From Aquilaria yunnanensis (Eukaryota > Streptophyta > Magnoliopsida > Malvales > Thymelaeaceae): a stretch of DNA of 64,000 nt. Position numbers and translations under genes: made by a program. Below, piece by piece: positions 20,997 through 31,442 of the stretch. The notes under the pieces are model-generated. The model did not search any database. It was given only the letters and a program-made list of their open reading frames with translations, and had not been told where the DNA came from. Position 1 is the first letter of the stretch, and each line of letters begins with the position of its first letter. The stretch spans positions 76,269,992-76,333,991 of the forward strand of contig CM077600.1 in NCBI GenBank assembly GCA_039654915.1, given 5' to 3'.

Positions 20997-22952
20997 TCTA
21001 TGAACGTGGGAGATGTCATTGGCTTGAGATCATTCTCTGTTATGCCTAGTTTCGGCAACACATGGGCGAAGAGGATGTCAGCATTTAAGCCATTATCCAA
21101 GAGCACCCTCTTGATGTCCCAACTTCCTATCCTTGCCATAATCAGAAAAGGGTTGTCGTGGGGAAACTTCACTGTAGACCCATCCTTCCAAACAAGCTTG
21201 TTTGTTGGATTGTTGAATTCCATCATCGTAATTTCTTGAGCTTTCCTTTTCTTTTCAGCCGAGGGTATTCCAATTGTGATTGTCTAGATTATACCTGCCA
21301 AAGGTGGCGAGTGTTTCCTGGGACTTGGGTTCCGATGTCAGTCAGAATCATAGTCCTCATCTTCTCCTTTCCTATCTTTTTCCTTTCTTTCTCGGGCTTT
21401 GGGCGACAGCATCCACAAGTAGTAATGAAGTTGCTCTTGCTTGATCAAAGATTCGATATACTTTATTAGTTGAAAGCAATCCTCGATATCGTGGCCATAG
21501 TCCCAATGAAATTGGTATAATTTCTTCATGTTCTTCTTGTTTTCCGAGGTCATGACCTTTGAACACTAGATTGTGGTTCCTTGCCTTTCTAGCGCCATCA
21601 GGATGTTCATTCTTGTAGTGTTTAGGGGGGTGTATGATACAGGCCTCTTGCCCCTGCTTTCTAAGGTCTACCCCTTCCCTTGGTGAAATACCGAGGTTGG
21701 TGACCCTGACCCTCGGAATGATTATGGTCAAACTTTGGGTTGCCCATCCTTAGCTCCTTGGCTGTCAAGTGTTGCTCAGCCCTTTAGTAGAATTCCCTGA
21801 GGGTGTCAGGAGGATCCTTGGAGAATTCATATAAGAGCTGTGAGTCCCTCCTTAGCCCCCCTGATCATAGCGAGGATTCGGATTTTAGGGTGGAAGTCTA
21901 ACACACTGAGAGCTTTTCGGTTAAACCTTTCAATGTAGTCCCGAATGGTCTCCCCATTCTTTTGGACTATGTTGAACATTTCGACAGGCATGTTTGCCAT
22001 TGGTTTGCTCCCAATGAACTACTAGGTGAAGGCGTTGGACAACTACTAGAAACCCACTATGGTTCCGGGTGCCAGGGAGTTGTACCACGTAGTTGCCGGT
22101 CCTGACAGGGTGACTTTAAAACATTTACAGAGGATAGCATCATCCGCACAGTGTAATACCATGCTTCTCCTGTACTTCGTCAGATGAGCCTGGGGGTTAC
22201 TGTTCCCATCATATGTCTCTAGATGTGGTACTCGAAAATCACTGAGCATTGGTGCCTCTACAATAGTAAGGATAAAGGAGGACTCCTCTCTGGTGAAGGT
22301 CTTCGATAGCGTTGACCAAACAAGTTTTTGAGATACCAGTTTTTCCACCTTCGCCAACCTCTCCAGGATCTTCTCTATTAGGATGGTAATGCCATGGTCT
22401 CCTTGCTGCTGGGGAGCCATTGGAAGGGAAGAATAGCGCCATTTTCTCAGTGAGTAACTTCGCTGACACGGGGATAGGGACTTCTTATCCAAGGATAGAC
22501 TTCACCAATTGGAGGTTTTGGGCTCTTTCGACGTTGCTCCAACTGTGCGTCATCCTTAGGATGGTATGTTCTCCGCTGAGGACTCATCATAAAGGTTTCC
22601 GCTACCGGAGCTCCGGCGAGGTGATTTATGACTTTTCTCCGGACGAGAGTCTTGAGAAGGTGCCCTTTTTTATGCTTGTGACCACCTTTGGTCGAGTTGT
22701 GGTGTCATTTCAACCATGATAGAGCACTGAAAATTGCATAGAAAACCCATTATGACCGTCAGAGGATGCTCGTCCTCCAAGGGGGAAGTATCAGTTGTGG
22801 GTTGTTCAATCGATTGTTTGGTTCTCCAGCGCAAACTAAAACCTCAGGAATCCTTTGTCCTTTGAACCTTGAATCTCCACAACAGCTACTTGGGGGTGGT
22901 TTCCCATAGACGGTGCCAAATGATGCCCAGTGACATCTTCGTTGTATGACAT
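20997..22952 (-). pseudogene. Element A gag-protease relic (Tat-type)
   Basis: On the minus strand the frame starts MSYNEDVTGHHLAPSMGNHP at 22952, inside the LTR. It continues with a gag core (DFRVPHLETYDG, LSGPATTWYNSLAPGT), a knuckle-like motif (FHWDYGHDIEDCFQL) and a protease-like segment (KRVLLDNGLNADILF) near 21080. Stops and frame changes divide it into at least five pieces. It breaks at SPTF near 21005, where the copia-like module begins. RT, RNase H and integrase are not present on this side. Intact relatives encode the capsid and maturation protease of the retrotransposon particle. Confidence 0.8.
22902..22918 (-). other. Primer-binding site of element A
   Basis: The minus strand reads TGGCACCGTCTATGGGA two bases inside the LTR end at 22921, a variant of the TGGCGCC site of C, D and G. 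Confidence 0.7.
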
Positions 22953-23487
22953 ACTAGGCCTGAGAGAGAGACTTTCAGTGGGAAGGTATCTACAAGACCT
23001 TGAAGAATATGGGTTAGGAGCTCCTCGAAGTATGTTTCCGGGGAAGGATCCTCCGACACCCAAGTCAGTATATGGGAGAAAAGTTGCTAATAGCAAAGAG
23101 TAGGAAAGATAGTGTCCCGTGTGTCATTACTTAGGAGCCCCCTAAGTATTTATAAGAGACCAATAAGAGGGGGCCGTTATGCCCAGCCTAAGCAAACTAG
23201 AACATGTGTTCGACTAGATCTGGTCTGTACCACTAGAGAGGGGAATCTTTAGCTGGCTATAGGTAGTTCCGGCCAAAGGGTAGGGACGTGTTCGAGACTT
23301 CTTGTCAAAGATCCTTCAACTGTATTTGTTGTTTATTCATAAGACATTTCGAACAAGAATCTCAATAGAGGGTGACTGGCGAAGGCCCTTCGGTTGGGCG
23401 GACCTATCTTCGGGAGAAATTTCCTCTATCAAGGATGATAGACCTATGTTCCTGAGGTTGGTAATGTACATTCCTGAGGAAGATAAG
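22921..23487 (-). repeat. LTR of element A, interrupted by element E
   Basis: 567 bp of the 5' LTR (minus orientation) remain in front of element E. On the minus strand TATAAATA is near 23144 and an ACACATGT G-box-like word near 23200. The remainder should lie beyond E, outside the window. The five bases before E, ATAAG (23483-23487), are the predicted target duplication. Confidence 0.75.
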
Positions 23488-24301
23488 TGATGCCCTTCCG
23501 CATCATCGTTGTGTGACATGGTGAGCGTGGAGCAAAGACTGCCGGTGGGCAAACGCCTGAGTGAGGAAGCTCCTGCAGGAGGAGGGCTGCAAGGACTCAG
23601 AAAAATAAGGGTTAGAGGTCACCGGAATGTTTTTCCGGGGAGAAGCCTCCGATGCCCAAGTTAGCGTTCAGGAATGGAGAGTAAGTAGAAAGTAGAGAGA
23701 TTTTTTCTTGGAGTCCCGCCCCTTTACCTGGGATGCTTACCGAATATTTATAGGGAGGTGAAAAGTAGAGGTCCGTTTGACATGGCCGGCCCAGATCGCG
23801 ACACATGTTCGGTTAGATGCGATCCGTACCTTTGGAGAGAAGGGGAACATTTAGCCGGCGACAGGTCGCCTGGCCAGGAGCCTAGGCTGTGCGAGGGCGG
23901 CATGTCAGAGTGTGTCTGGGGACGGTGTGTCGAGGATTTGTCAAAGGCTCCTTAATTGCTTCTGCCGTACTCCCGAGGTCCCTTTGGTAGAACAAAGCTC
24001 TTCGGAGCAAGAGAACTACCCACCGAGATCACTTCAGTAATCCAAGAGTATCCTCGCCGATGGTGGTCCCATTCTAGGATGTTCTTCCTTACCAAAGGTG
24101 GTTCGGTCACCTTACCAAAGGTGATGATGGACTGTTTTCCCGAGGTTGGTACTTGTCATCTCCAGGGATGATGAAGTATTACCGAGGTCGAATGTAAGAG
24201 GGGTCGGACACCCTAATTTCCGAAGTCTGTGCTTTCCTTTCCGAGGGCGACGCCTTACCCGAGCCTGTGGGTTTGGAAGGTGGTAGGCACTTCGGCTATC
24301 A
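23488..24301 (-). repeat. 3' LTR of element E (814 bp)
   Basis: In plus orientation it runs from TGATGCCC to GGCTATCA, and is followed by the minus-strand polypurine tract. The minus strand has CCCTATAAATATTCGG near 23743-23756 as a TATA box. There is no partner LTR in the window for dating. Confidence 0.82.
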
Positions 24302-24316
24302 CATGCCCCCCATGAA
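24302..24316 (-). other. Polypurine tract of element E
   Basis: The minus strand reads TTCATGGGGGGCATG directly before the LTR start TGATAGCC, matching the tracts of C and D. Confidence 0.7.
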
Positions 24317-24604
24317 AAGTCGCAATGGAGACTTTGGCTCTAGTCTCCCGGAGGACATTTTACCAAACTTCGAGCGAGACACTACTCAACGAGGCGTTTC
24401 ATCATCCGAAGGTGTTCCTTCCTGCTCGAGGTGTAATCACCCAGTCCCTTGGTGATCTAGGGGCGCGTACTTCCTTTATTTTTACTTTTTCTGCTGCAGA
24501 TTAGTGAATCGTCGTGTCTCATAACCAGGCATGTTAGTTATGAGTAGGCGTGCCTGGGTTTTCGAGGTGTCAGAAAGTGTGTCCTAGTTCTTCGCGTTAG
24601 ATGA

Positions 24605-24747
24605 CACGTGGCATGCGATTGTTGGGGGCAATCATGTCGGTTACACTAGCTGCGTCTTTTCACCTTAGAGGGCCAATTATGGTGACGGTTCACCTTCGCA
24701 GGGTAGTTATGGCGACAATTCGGCTACCCCTGTGCGGCCTATATAAA
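24605..24747 (+). promoter_or_regulatory. Putative promoter of the E aORF: G-box and TATA
   Basis: CACGTG within TGACACGTGGCA (24605-24610) precedes TATATAAA (24740-24747) by 135 bp, start to start. Spacing and flanking words match those of C and D. It points away from the adjacent LTR, toward the aORF. Confidence 0.65.
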
Positions 24748-25039
24748 CCCTTCTTCCCCTCATTTGCTCTCTTCTATTCTTCTTTTGCTCTCATCTGCTT
24801 TTGAGCTTTTCCTTCGCTTCCTCCCATTTTTCATGGCAGTGTAAGTAGTGGAGCGATTTCTGGCCACCATCTACGACGGCGTCTAGGAATCCAAACTTTG
24901 GCAAAACTTTCGATGGGTCTTTCCTTCCATAGTTCTTTCTTTCTCCCGAGGTTGTTTTTTTCCGAAGTTTTGTTTTCCCGAAGTCATTCGATTCTCTTAC
25001 TTCAATTTTCCCGAGGTTGCCTTTCTTCTTTTTTGGGAG

Positions 25040-25277
25040 ATGTTGAATCCAACTCCGTTGTTGTCCGTTCGTCCTATCCCCGAAAGCTTTCTCCCCCTTA
25101 AGTCTCATCCATGCTGTACCACTTTCGAGAAGATGACGAAGTGGATAGCAAAATACTATCTCCCTTCTTACATCGTTCCGAGGTTACCTATTCTAGGTTC
25201 ATATGGCTATAATGCCCATTCGGGTGAAATCATAGTTTACCAGGCCCAATTGAAAGCCGATCTTCAGTACCCTCCCC
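25040..25277 (+). pseudogene. E aORF, first exon, part before the element C insertion
   Basis: The frame MLNPTPLLSVRPIPES...SHPCCTTFEKMTKW...FLQYPP is open to 25277. There element C splits it; it resumes at 47980 with RMVCEFCKFH. This is the N-terminus of the PF04195-like ('putative gypsy type transposon') domain. The start ATG at 25040 is the first in frame after the TATA box. Confidence 0.75.
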
Positions 25278-26023
25278 TGATGCCCTCCGGCATCTCTGTC
25301 CAGTGACATGGTGAATTCCGAGGGAGCTTCCGGGGGGGAAGGACGTCTTGCGGAGATATTCCCCAGGTGGGAAATTGCCTGAAAAGCTCAGAAAAAAGGG
25401 TTAGGAGGTCCCCGTGATGGTTTTCCGGGGAGGAGCCTCCGACGCCCAAGTTAGTACTCTGATAATGAATAAAGTAGGCCCGCTAGAAAGGTGCGAGAGT
25501 TAGCATGCATATATTTTCAGCTATGGGTGAGGGTTGCCCAGGGAGAGGGGATGGATCCCTTGCCAAGTCCTTTTTCCCAGTATTTATAGAAATGCCCGGC
25601 CCGTTCAGATCCTGACACGTGTTCGGCTGGATCCTTTCAGGGCGTAGGGAACAGGTAGCCGTCTTCAGGCTCCTGGTTTTGTGGCTGAGATGGGACTTGG
25701 ACGGCGTCAGTGTGTCAAGTCGCCGTTTCAGGCGGCGTGTGGGTTTCCTGTCAGAGGCTCCTTAAATGCTCATTAAATGCTCATGCCGTACTCCCGAAGT
25801 CCATGGCCGAGGTCGTCATTTGGTACGGACAATGCCCTTCGAGAAATATGCCCGCAGTTCGGGGGAGTTCCCTGTTTCAGGTTCCGCCTTCGGGGAGATC
25901 TTCTTCGGCTTGCAATAGCTGATTCTCCGTTTCTGAAGGCGATTTGTTTCGTACCTTGGGGGCTAAAAGCTTCCTGTTGCTCCGGGTTTGGGTTAGATAG
26001 AGGCTATAGCCCTTCGGCTATCA
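25278..26023 (-). repeat. 3' LTR of element C (746 bp)
   Basis: TGATAGCC...CATCA on the minus strand. CACGTG (25616-25621) lies about 32 bp upstream of CTATAAATA (25589-25581). Confidence 0.92.
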
Positions 26024-26042
26024 CATGCCCCCCTTTGGAAAG
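26024..26042 (-). other. Polypurine tract of element C
   Basis: The minus strand reads CTTTCCAAAGGGGGGCATG immediately before the LTR. Confidence 0.75.
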
Positions 26043-26310
26043 CCAAAGTGGAGACTTCGGTTTGTAGTCTTTCCGAGGATGCTCTTTGGGAGTTTTTAGG
26101 GAGTAAAACCTGTGCCGAAGGTACACCTTTTGCCCGAAGATATGGGCTGTTCGGCCATAGCCTATCTTTTGGTGTCTTCGAGGCTACTTACTTCTTTCTT
26201 TTTCCTTTTGCAGGTCTGTGCAGCGTCGCGTCCCATGACCAGGCGTGTCAGTTTGGAGCGGCGTTAGGGGTGTCAGAAGGCGTGTCCCCCTTTTTTGGCT
26301 CGATGGCTGA

Positions 26311-26452
26311 CACGTGGCACTCAGTCATTGGTAGGGATTGTGCTGTAATGTCAAGCGCGCCTTTTTACGCTCGAAGGAGCAGTTACGGCAACGTTTCGCC
26401 TTCACCCTGCACTTAAGATGCCGGTTCACCTATCTTCCTTGGCTTATATATA
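26311..26452 (+). promoter_or_regulatory. Putative promoter of the C aORF: G-box and TATA
   Basis: CACGTG (26311-26316, in CTGACACGTGGCAC) precedes TATATATA (26445-26452) by 134 bp. Upstream lie GGCGTGTCA (about 26241) and GTGTCAGAAGGCGTGTCC (about 26269), also found in the other copies. Confidence 0.65.
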
Positions 26453-26687
26453 TGCTCACTCTATCATTTTTTCTCTTTTTGCTTTTTCTTTTGCTCTAGT
26501 TTTCCTTCTGCTTTTTGTGGCGGTTCTTTCACCTAAGCTTTTTTCCGACCACCTTTCACGACGGCGTCTTTACATACAGATTTCGGCAAGCGTTTTGGTG
26601 GGTTTTGATTTCCAGAACTTTTTTTTCTTCTCAAAGTTTTTCCAAAGTTCGCTGTTGCCTTTTTTTGAACTTGCTTTTCAGCCCAAG

Positions 26688-26816
26688 ATACCTATTCCTG
26701 AGAGTTGGCAACCTCTCTTGTCCCACCCTTGCTGCACTACTCCTAAAAAATTAGCAAGGTGGAAGAAGAAATTTTTCCTTCCCTCATACGCTGTTACGAG
26801 GTTGCAACGTCCCGAC
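26688..26816 (+). pseudogene. C aORF, first exon, part before the element F insertion
   Basis: IPIPESWQPLLSHPCC...FFLPSYAVTRLQR is the start of the PF04195-like domain. Compared with element D (MPIPESW) the initiator ATG is changed to ATA at 26688-26690. Element F interrupts after 26816 and the frame resumes at 39134. Confidence 0.72.
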
Positions 26817-28737
26817 TGTCACGCCCCGTACTGCCCCTGGCCCATCTGGGCCCAATTATCAAAGCTTGCAGCGGAAGTTATTCACATTTGAGGGGGCTTT
26901 ATTTAATACTACGAGCACCTACGGTGTGAGAGTCCAGGATCTAATCTGGTTCTAGCTTGATTGATTATTTACCTTCAATATGTTTCAGGGTGCTCTTTAA
27001 GGTCAAGCTAGCACCTATGTGGAATTTTAGTGTTCCAATTATGAGCTTTCTCAACTTAACAGATTTTCATGCACATAATGCTCTTAGATGCCATCTTATC
27101 AAATCAGCAACCAACTCCATACAAATCTAGGTTCACTGGAGATCCTTCCTTAGGTACACATATTCAGCCAATCAATCTTGCAATTCAAGCAAAGCAATCG
27201 CTTAGTCCAGTAAGTGCATAGAATGTGTGCCCATCAAGTGTACTAGTCCAATGCATGGCAACAAAGAAGCCCATCTCATTTTCAAGTTTGAAAACATATT
27301 TGCATGTCCATGAGCATCAGCCAAGTCTAGTACACATAACATGAATATCCATCATGGCATTATTCATCATAGTCATCCATCCAAGGCAAAGTTCATCATC
27401 ATAAGTCAACCAGAACTATGCCTATCCATAGCACAGCAAACAAGCATCACCTACTTGGAAAACATACCAAGGAATGCTTTATGTCTAAGTTTATCTGGGT
27501 TCAACTTTTACAGACCAAGTTTTCATGTCTACTTAATCTGTAACTCAAATAGACATGGAACACAATCCACCTTATAGACCTTGTTCCCACAACTTCTAGA
27601 CTCCATATCCTGCACAGGTAAGTCCACAACATTAGCTTGTTCCACAAGCAATCTATACCACACAAGTCACTTTGAGCATATGATTTTACTGAGCATCACT
27701 ATACACATACCCAACCTTTTAGTGTATCGTAACGAGTACTCTGGTACTCCTCGCTTGATCTATCAAGCCATCCATTTCCTGAAAAATGTTTAGCAGGGCG
27801 GGTGAGTTATAAAACTCAATAAGAATCCCGGCGTGAGGTAGGTATCTCATGACTTTCATAGTCATATCCGGCTTTTAAAGCCAAAGTGTGCCAAGAACGT
27901 AATGGCATTTTCCATATTCCTGCAAAGGAAAACACTAAAACAAGAAAACACACAGTATGGCATGATAGCAATAATAATAATAATAATCAGGGTCAGCATG
28001 CACAAACAATTTCAGAGAAGCACACAACTCAACGCACACACCACTGTTCCTCGTAACCTGTGGGCATCGCAAGCATTCGCATTTGCATAACCATTTCCGG
28101 TCGACCATTTTTTTTTTATCTTATCTGAGCTCATTATCTTGGGACCGAGTTGGCCAAACTCGATACCAAGACCCAAATGCTTGCTATTCTACTCATGAGT
28201 ATACCATCGTTGCCGAAGCAACACCACCTCGCCCAGTACGCACTTATGTGCCCAATTATCCATAGTTGCCGAAGCAACGATCCTCATCCAATACGCACTT
28301 ATGTGCCCAATTATTAAACTAAGAAAGTACATGAGACCTCACAAAAGTAACAACCACGTAGCCCTGACATGCACACCTATGGTCACTTGGTGCTTTGACC
28401 ATCACATAGGGGCACTAATACTCACACTGAAAGGACATGGAAAATATACCATGGAGAGTGAGTATTGGGATTCTTACCACCATTTGTATAACCTTTTTGC
28501 TCATTGTCTTTGCCATGCTTTGCTTTGTTTGTTGTTGTAACTTTGCCCTTGCCTTAATGGACCTATAAAGCCCAATACACTAGCAAGTTAATTTCTTACT
28601 TTTCATGAACCATGAGAACCATAATTTACCAAGGACTCTTGGTTTAACTTACTCAACCTGACTTAAAGAGGAAAGGCCCCATAATTACCCTTCTTGGTTA
28701 AAGTCCAATTCCAATTGTAGCCAATGTTGGCATTATA

Positions 28738-29240
28738 GCCAAGATGGCCAATGTAGCCACTGCTGCCAATTTAGCCCAAGTTTGCCTATGTAGCCCTTGT
28801 AGTGAATTGTAGCCCATTTTCATCTTGCTGTGAATTGAGGCCCAACTTGGCCTTTTCTGAAAGTGTAGGCCCAATTGGCCTTTTCTGGAAGTTTAGGCCC
28901 AATTGGCCTTTTCTGGAATCTTGGCCCAACTTGGGCTTTCCAGGAACTCAGGCCCACTTGGCCTTCTCTGGAACCCAGGCCCACTTGGCCTGTTCTGGAA
29001 CTCAGGCCCAACTGGCCTTTTATTAACTCAGGCCCACTTGGCCTTTTAATTCCTCAGGCCCACTTGGCCTTTTATCTTCTCAGGCCCACTTGGCCTTTTA
29101 ATTCTCTTCTGGACTTGGGCCTATATTAACCTTTTCAGGATTTAGCCCAATTCAGCCTTTAGGCCCAATATACATCTTCAGGACTTGGGCCTATATTAAC
29201 CTTTTCAGGATTTAGCCCAAGTGTTGAGTCAAAGTAGCCC
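28738..29240. repeat. GGCCCA/TGGCC minisatellite in the F LTR
   Basis: Irregular units of about 25-30 bp built on AGGCCCACTTGGCCTTTT occur about ten times, degenerating into 'tagcccaa' words at both edges. The core GGCCCANNTGGCC is nearly palindromic. The same block is at 36438-36940 in the other LTR. Confidence 0.85.
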
Positions 29241-29419
29241 ACTTGCCAATAATGCCATTATGGTCCATTAGGCCAATATTACTCAAAACTCTGTGTTTTC
29301 CACTCAAGCACCTCAAGAACAATTGTTGACAGAATTGTCCTTGAATTCTTCTTTGCCACTTTAGTCCCAAATTTTCCTTGTGAACACTTTTGCCACCAAA
29401 TTACTTGGTTAACACACAT

Positions 29420-30700
29420 CCGCCAAAAATTGGCACCATGGCCGAATGCATGCTTCATTTCTTCTTTGTGATTTTTGCTTGTACAAGTCATCTAGGACTT
29501 AAAAATATGCCAAGAACACTTGGCTCCACATGGCTAACATGCCAAGAGATTAAAATCAACATATGGCCGAATCTTTCAAGCTTGATTTTTTGCTCATAAA
29601 ACTTCTACACATGGCTAACATGCCAAGATATTAAAATCAACATATGGCCGAATCTTTCAAGCTTGATTTTTGCTCATAAAACTTCTCTTTTTTTTTCATC
29701 CAACTTTTGGCCATCAACATGCACACTCACAAGAACATCTTCACTACCAAAAACACTTGGTTTCAAGCTTGCATGCCAAAAATACCCATTTGGCCGAATA
29801 TACTCCTTGCTTTTCTTTGCATCTTTTGTTTGTTTCTTTGCTTGGAAAGGCTATACAAGCCTCAAGGCACCAAGAACACTTGGTTTCAAGCCTCAAAATA
29901 CCATGGACATTCATGGCCGAAACTTCATCCTTGCTTTTCTTGGAGTTCTCCTCCATTTCCTTGCTTTTGATGGCTTAAAAGTGCCATGCATGCCTTGAAC
30001 TCTCAAGTTGAGTCCAAGAGCACTATGATTCCTCCATGGCCGAATCTTCAAGAGTTTTTCCTTGCAAAAATCCAGCAAATACAAAGCATTAAAAAGTAAT
30101 ATCTAGCTCAAAACACAAGAAATTAACAATGAAAACATGGTTCACTTACAACCTTGTTTATGGCCGAATCTTGAGCTTGTTCTTCCTTGATGTTTTCCTT
30201 GTTTTTCTTGCTCCTCATGGCTTAGAAATGCCATGCATGTTCATGAGCTCATGTGTGAAGCTCAAGAACAATAAGTTCCTCCATGGCCGAATCTTCAAGA
30301 GCTTGTTTCTTGATGTTCTTCTTCACTTCCTTGCTTCTCATGGCTTAAAAATGCCAAGCATGCTCATGAGCTCTTGAGATGAGCTCAAGAACACCATTTT
30401 CTCACCATGGCCGAATATTCACAAGCATTTTTCCATGGGTTTTTCTTGACATCTCTCTTTGATTTTGGTCTAGATGTGTTTAGGAGGTTGAAAGCTTCAT
30501 GAAAATGTGTTTGCATGTGGGAAAAGCTTGGATTTTGGTCATGGCCGAATTTGTTGAGGGAGGAAGAAGATGATGAACTTGGAAGAACACCATGGCTGGT
30601 TTTAGAGAGAAGGGAGAGCAAATGAGAGCACTTGGTGCTAGAGAGAGAGAGAATTAAGTGTTTGAATGGTAAAACAAGAGCATGGCCGAATTTAGTGCTT
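29420..30700. repeat. Periodic ATGGCCGAAT motif in the F LTR
   Basis: Copies or near copies lie at about 29429, 29563, 29645, 29791, 29912, 30036, 30160, 30283, 30407, 30540 and 30682, mostly 120-140 bp apart. They are often followed by cttcaagagctt and by a thymine-rich stretch with 'cttgcttttctt'. The block is repeated 7,700 bp to the right. Confidence 0.8.
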
Positions 30701-31428
30701 CCAATTAGAAGAAATGCAAGCCAAATGCATGTGAAATGCATTTTTGGAAGCAATGGCCGGCCACTCAAATTTCAAAGTTGTGGGAGAATGGTCAAATGGC
30801 AATTAAAATAAGCAATAGACAAATGTGAGTGGGGGGAATAGTTTAATGGGGTATCTTGGAGCCATTAAACAATAATAGACAAAGGATAATGGGGGAATAA
30901 ATTATCTTAGTGGAATTTGTAGTGGAGGATTAGTTTAATGGGTAATAAACAAATATGAGTGGAGCAAATAAACAATGATAGTGGAGCATAAGTGGGAGAC
31001 AAGCATGTGATGGGCAAATAATAATTAATATGTGAGTGGGAGACATGGGTGGCCAAACAATAATAGTTTAATGGGAAGTGGGAGACAAGAATAGTGGAGG
31101 AATAAAATAAATGATGAGTGGAATGTGTAGTAGGCCAAATTACTTACTTGGTCCTCCATCTTTCTCCAACTTTGCAATTGAGTCCTCCCACCCAACTTTT
31201 CTTTGTGCAATTGAGTCCCTCAATTTCAATTTCCACCAATATCATCATCACAACTCTTGGCCTAAGCCAAGCATAATCCTTGGAGTGTCCAACACTCATT
31301 AATGCCCATTCCTTAATAAATTCCAAGTCTCCAAAATTTTTTTGCCAAGTTTCCAAATTTGGAAACTTTTTCTGTCTTTACTCCACTTAACCCGGGACTT
31401 AGTCATTTAGTCCTTTCCGGGTATGACA

Positions 31429-31442
31429 ATACTCCCCCTCTT
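31429..31442 (-). other. Polypurine tract of element F
   Basis: The minus strand reads TTAAGAGGGGGAGTAT ending at the LTR boundary 31428. The preceding words (AAATTTGGAGGGCC...) match the usual 3' end of Tekay/Del pol (NFEDEIS...). Confidence 0.8.

Larger units (their letters stand above)
26817..31428 (-). repeat. 3' LTR of element F (4,612 bp)
   Basis: On the minus strand it starts TGTCATACCCGG and ends GGGGCGTGACA. It contains the GGCCCA minisatellite (28830-29240), a recurring ATGGCCGAAT motif (29400-30700), an 82-bp tandem duplication near 29540-29690 and an (AAT)n run near 27968. Short ORFs in it are not conserved families. Confidence 0.93.

Noticed and set aside
30385..30768. 127-codon minus-strand ORF in the F LTR (also 38085-38468)
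   Set aside because: It overlaps the GGCCGAAT-repeat region, has a low-complexity Ser run and no recognisable domain. It could be a chance frame in a U-rich transcript; nothing supports translation.
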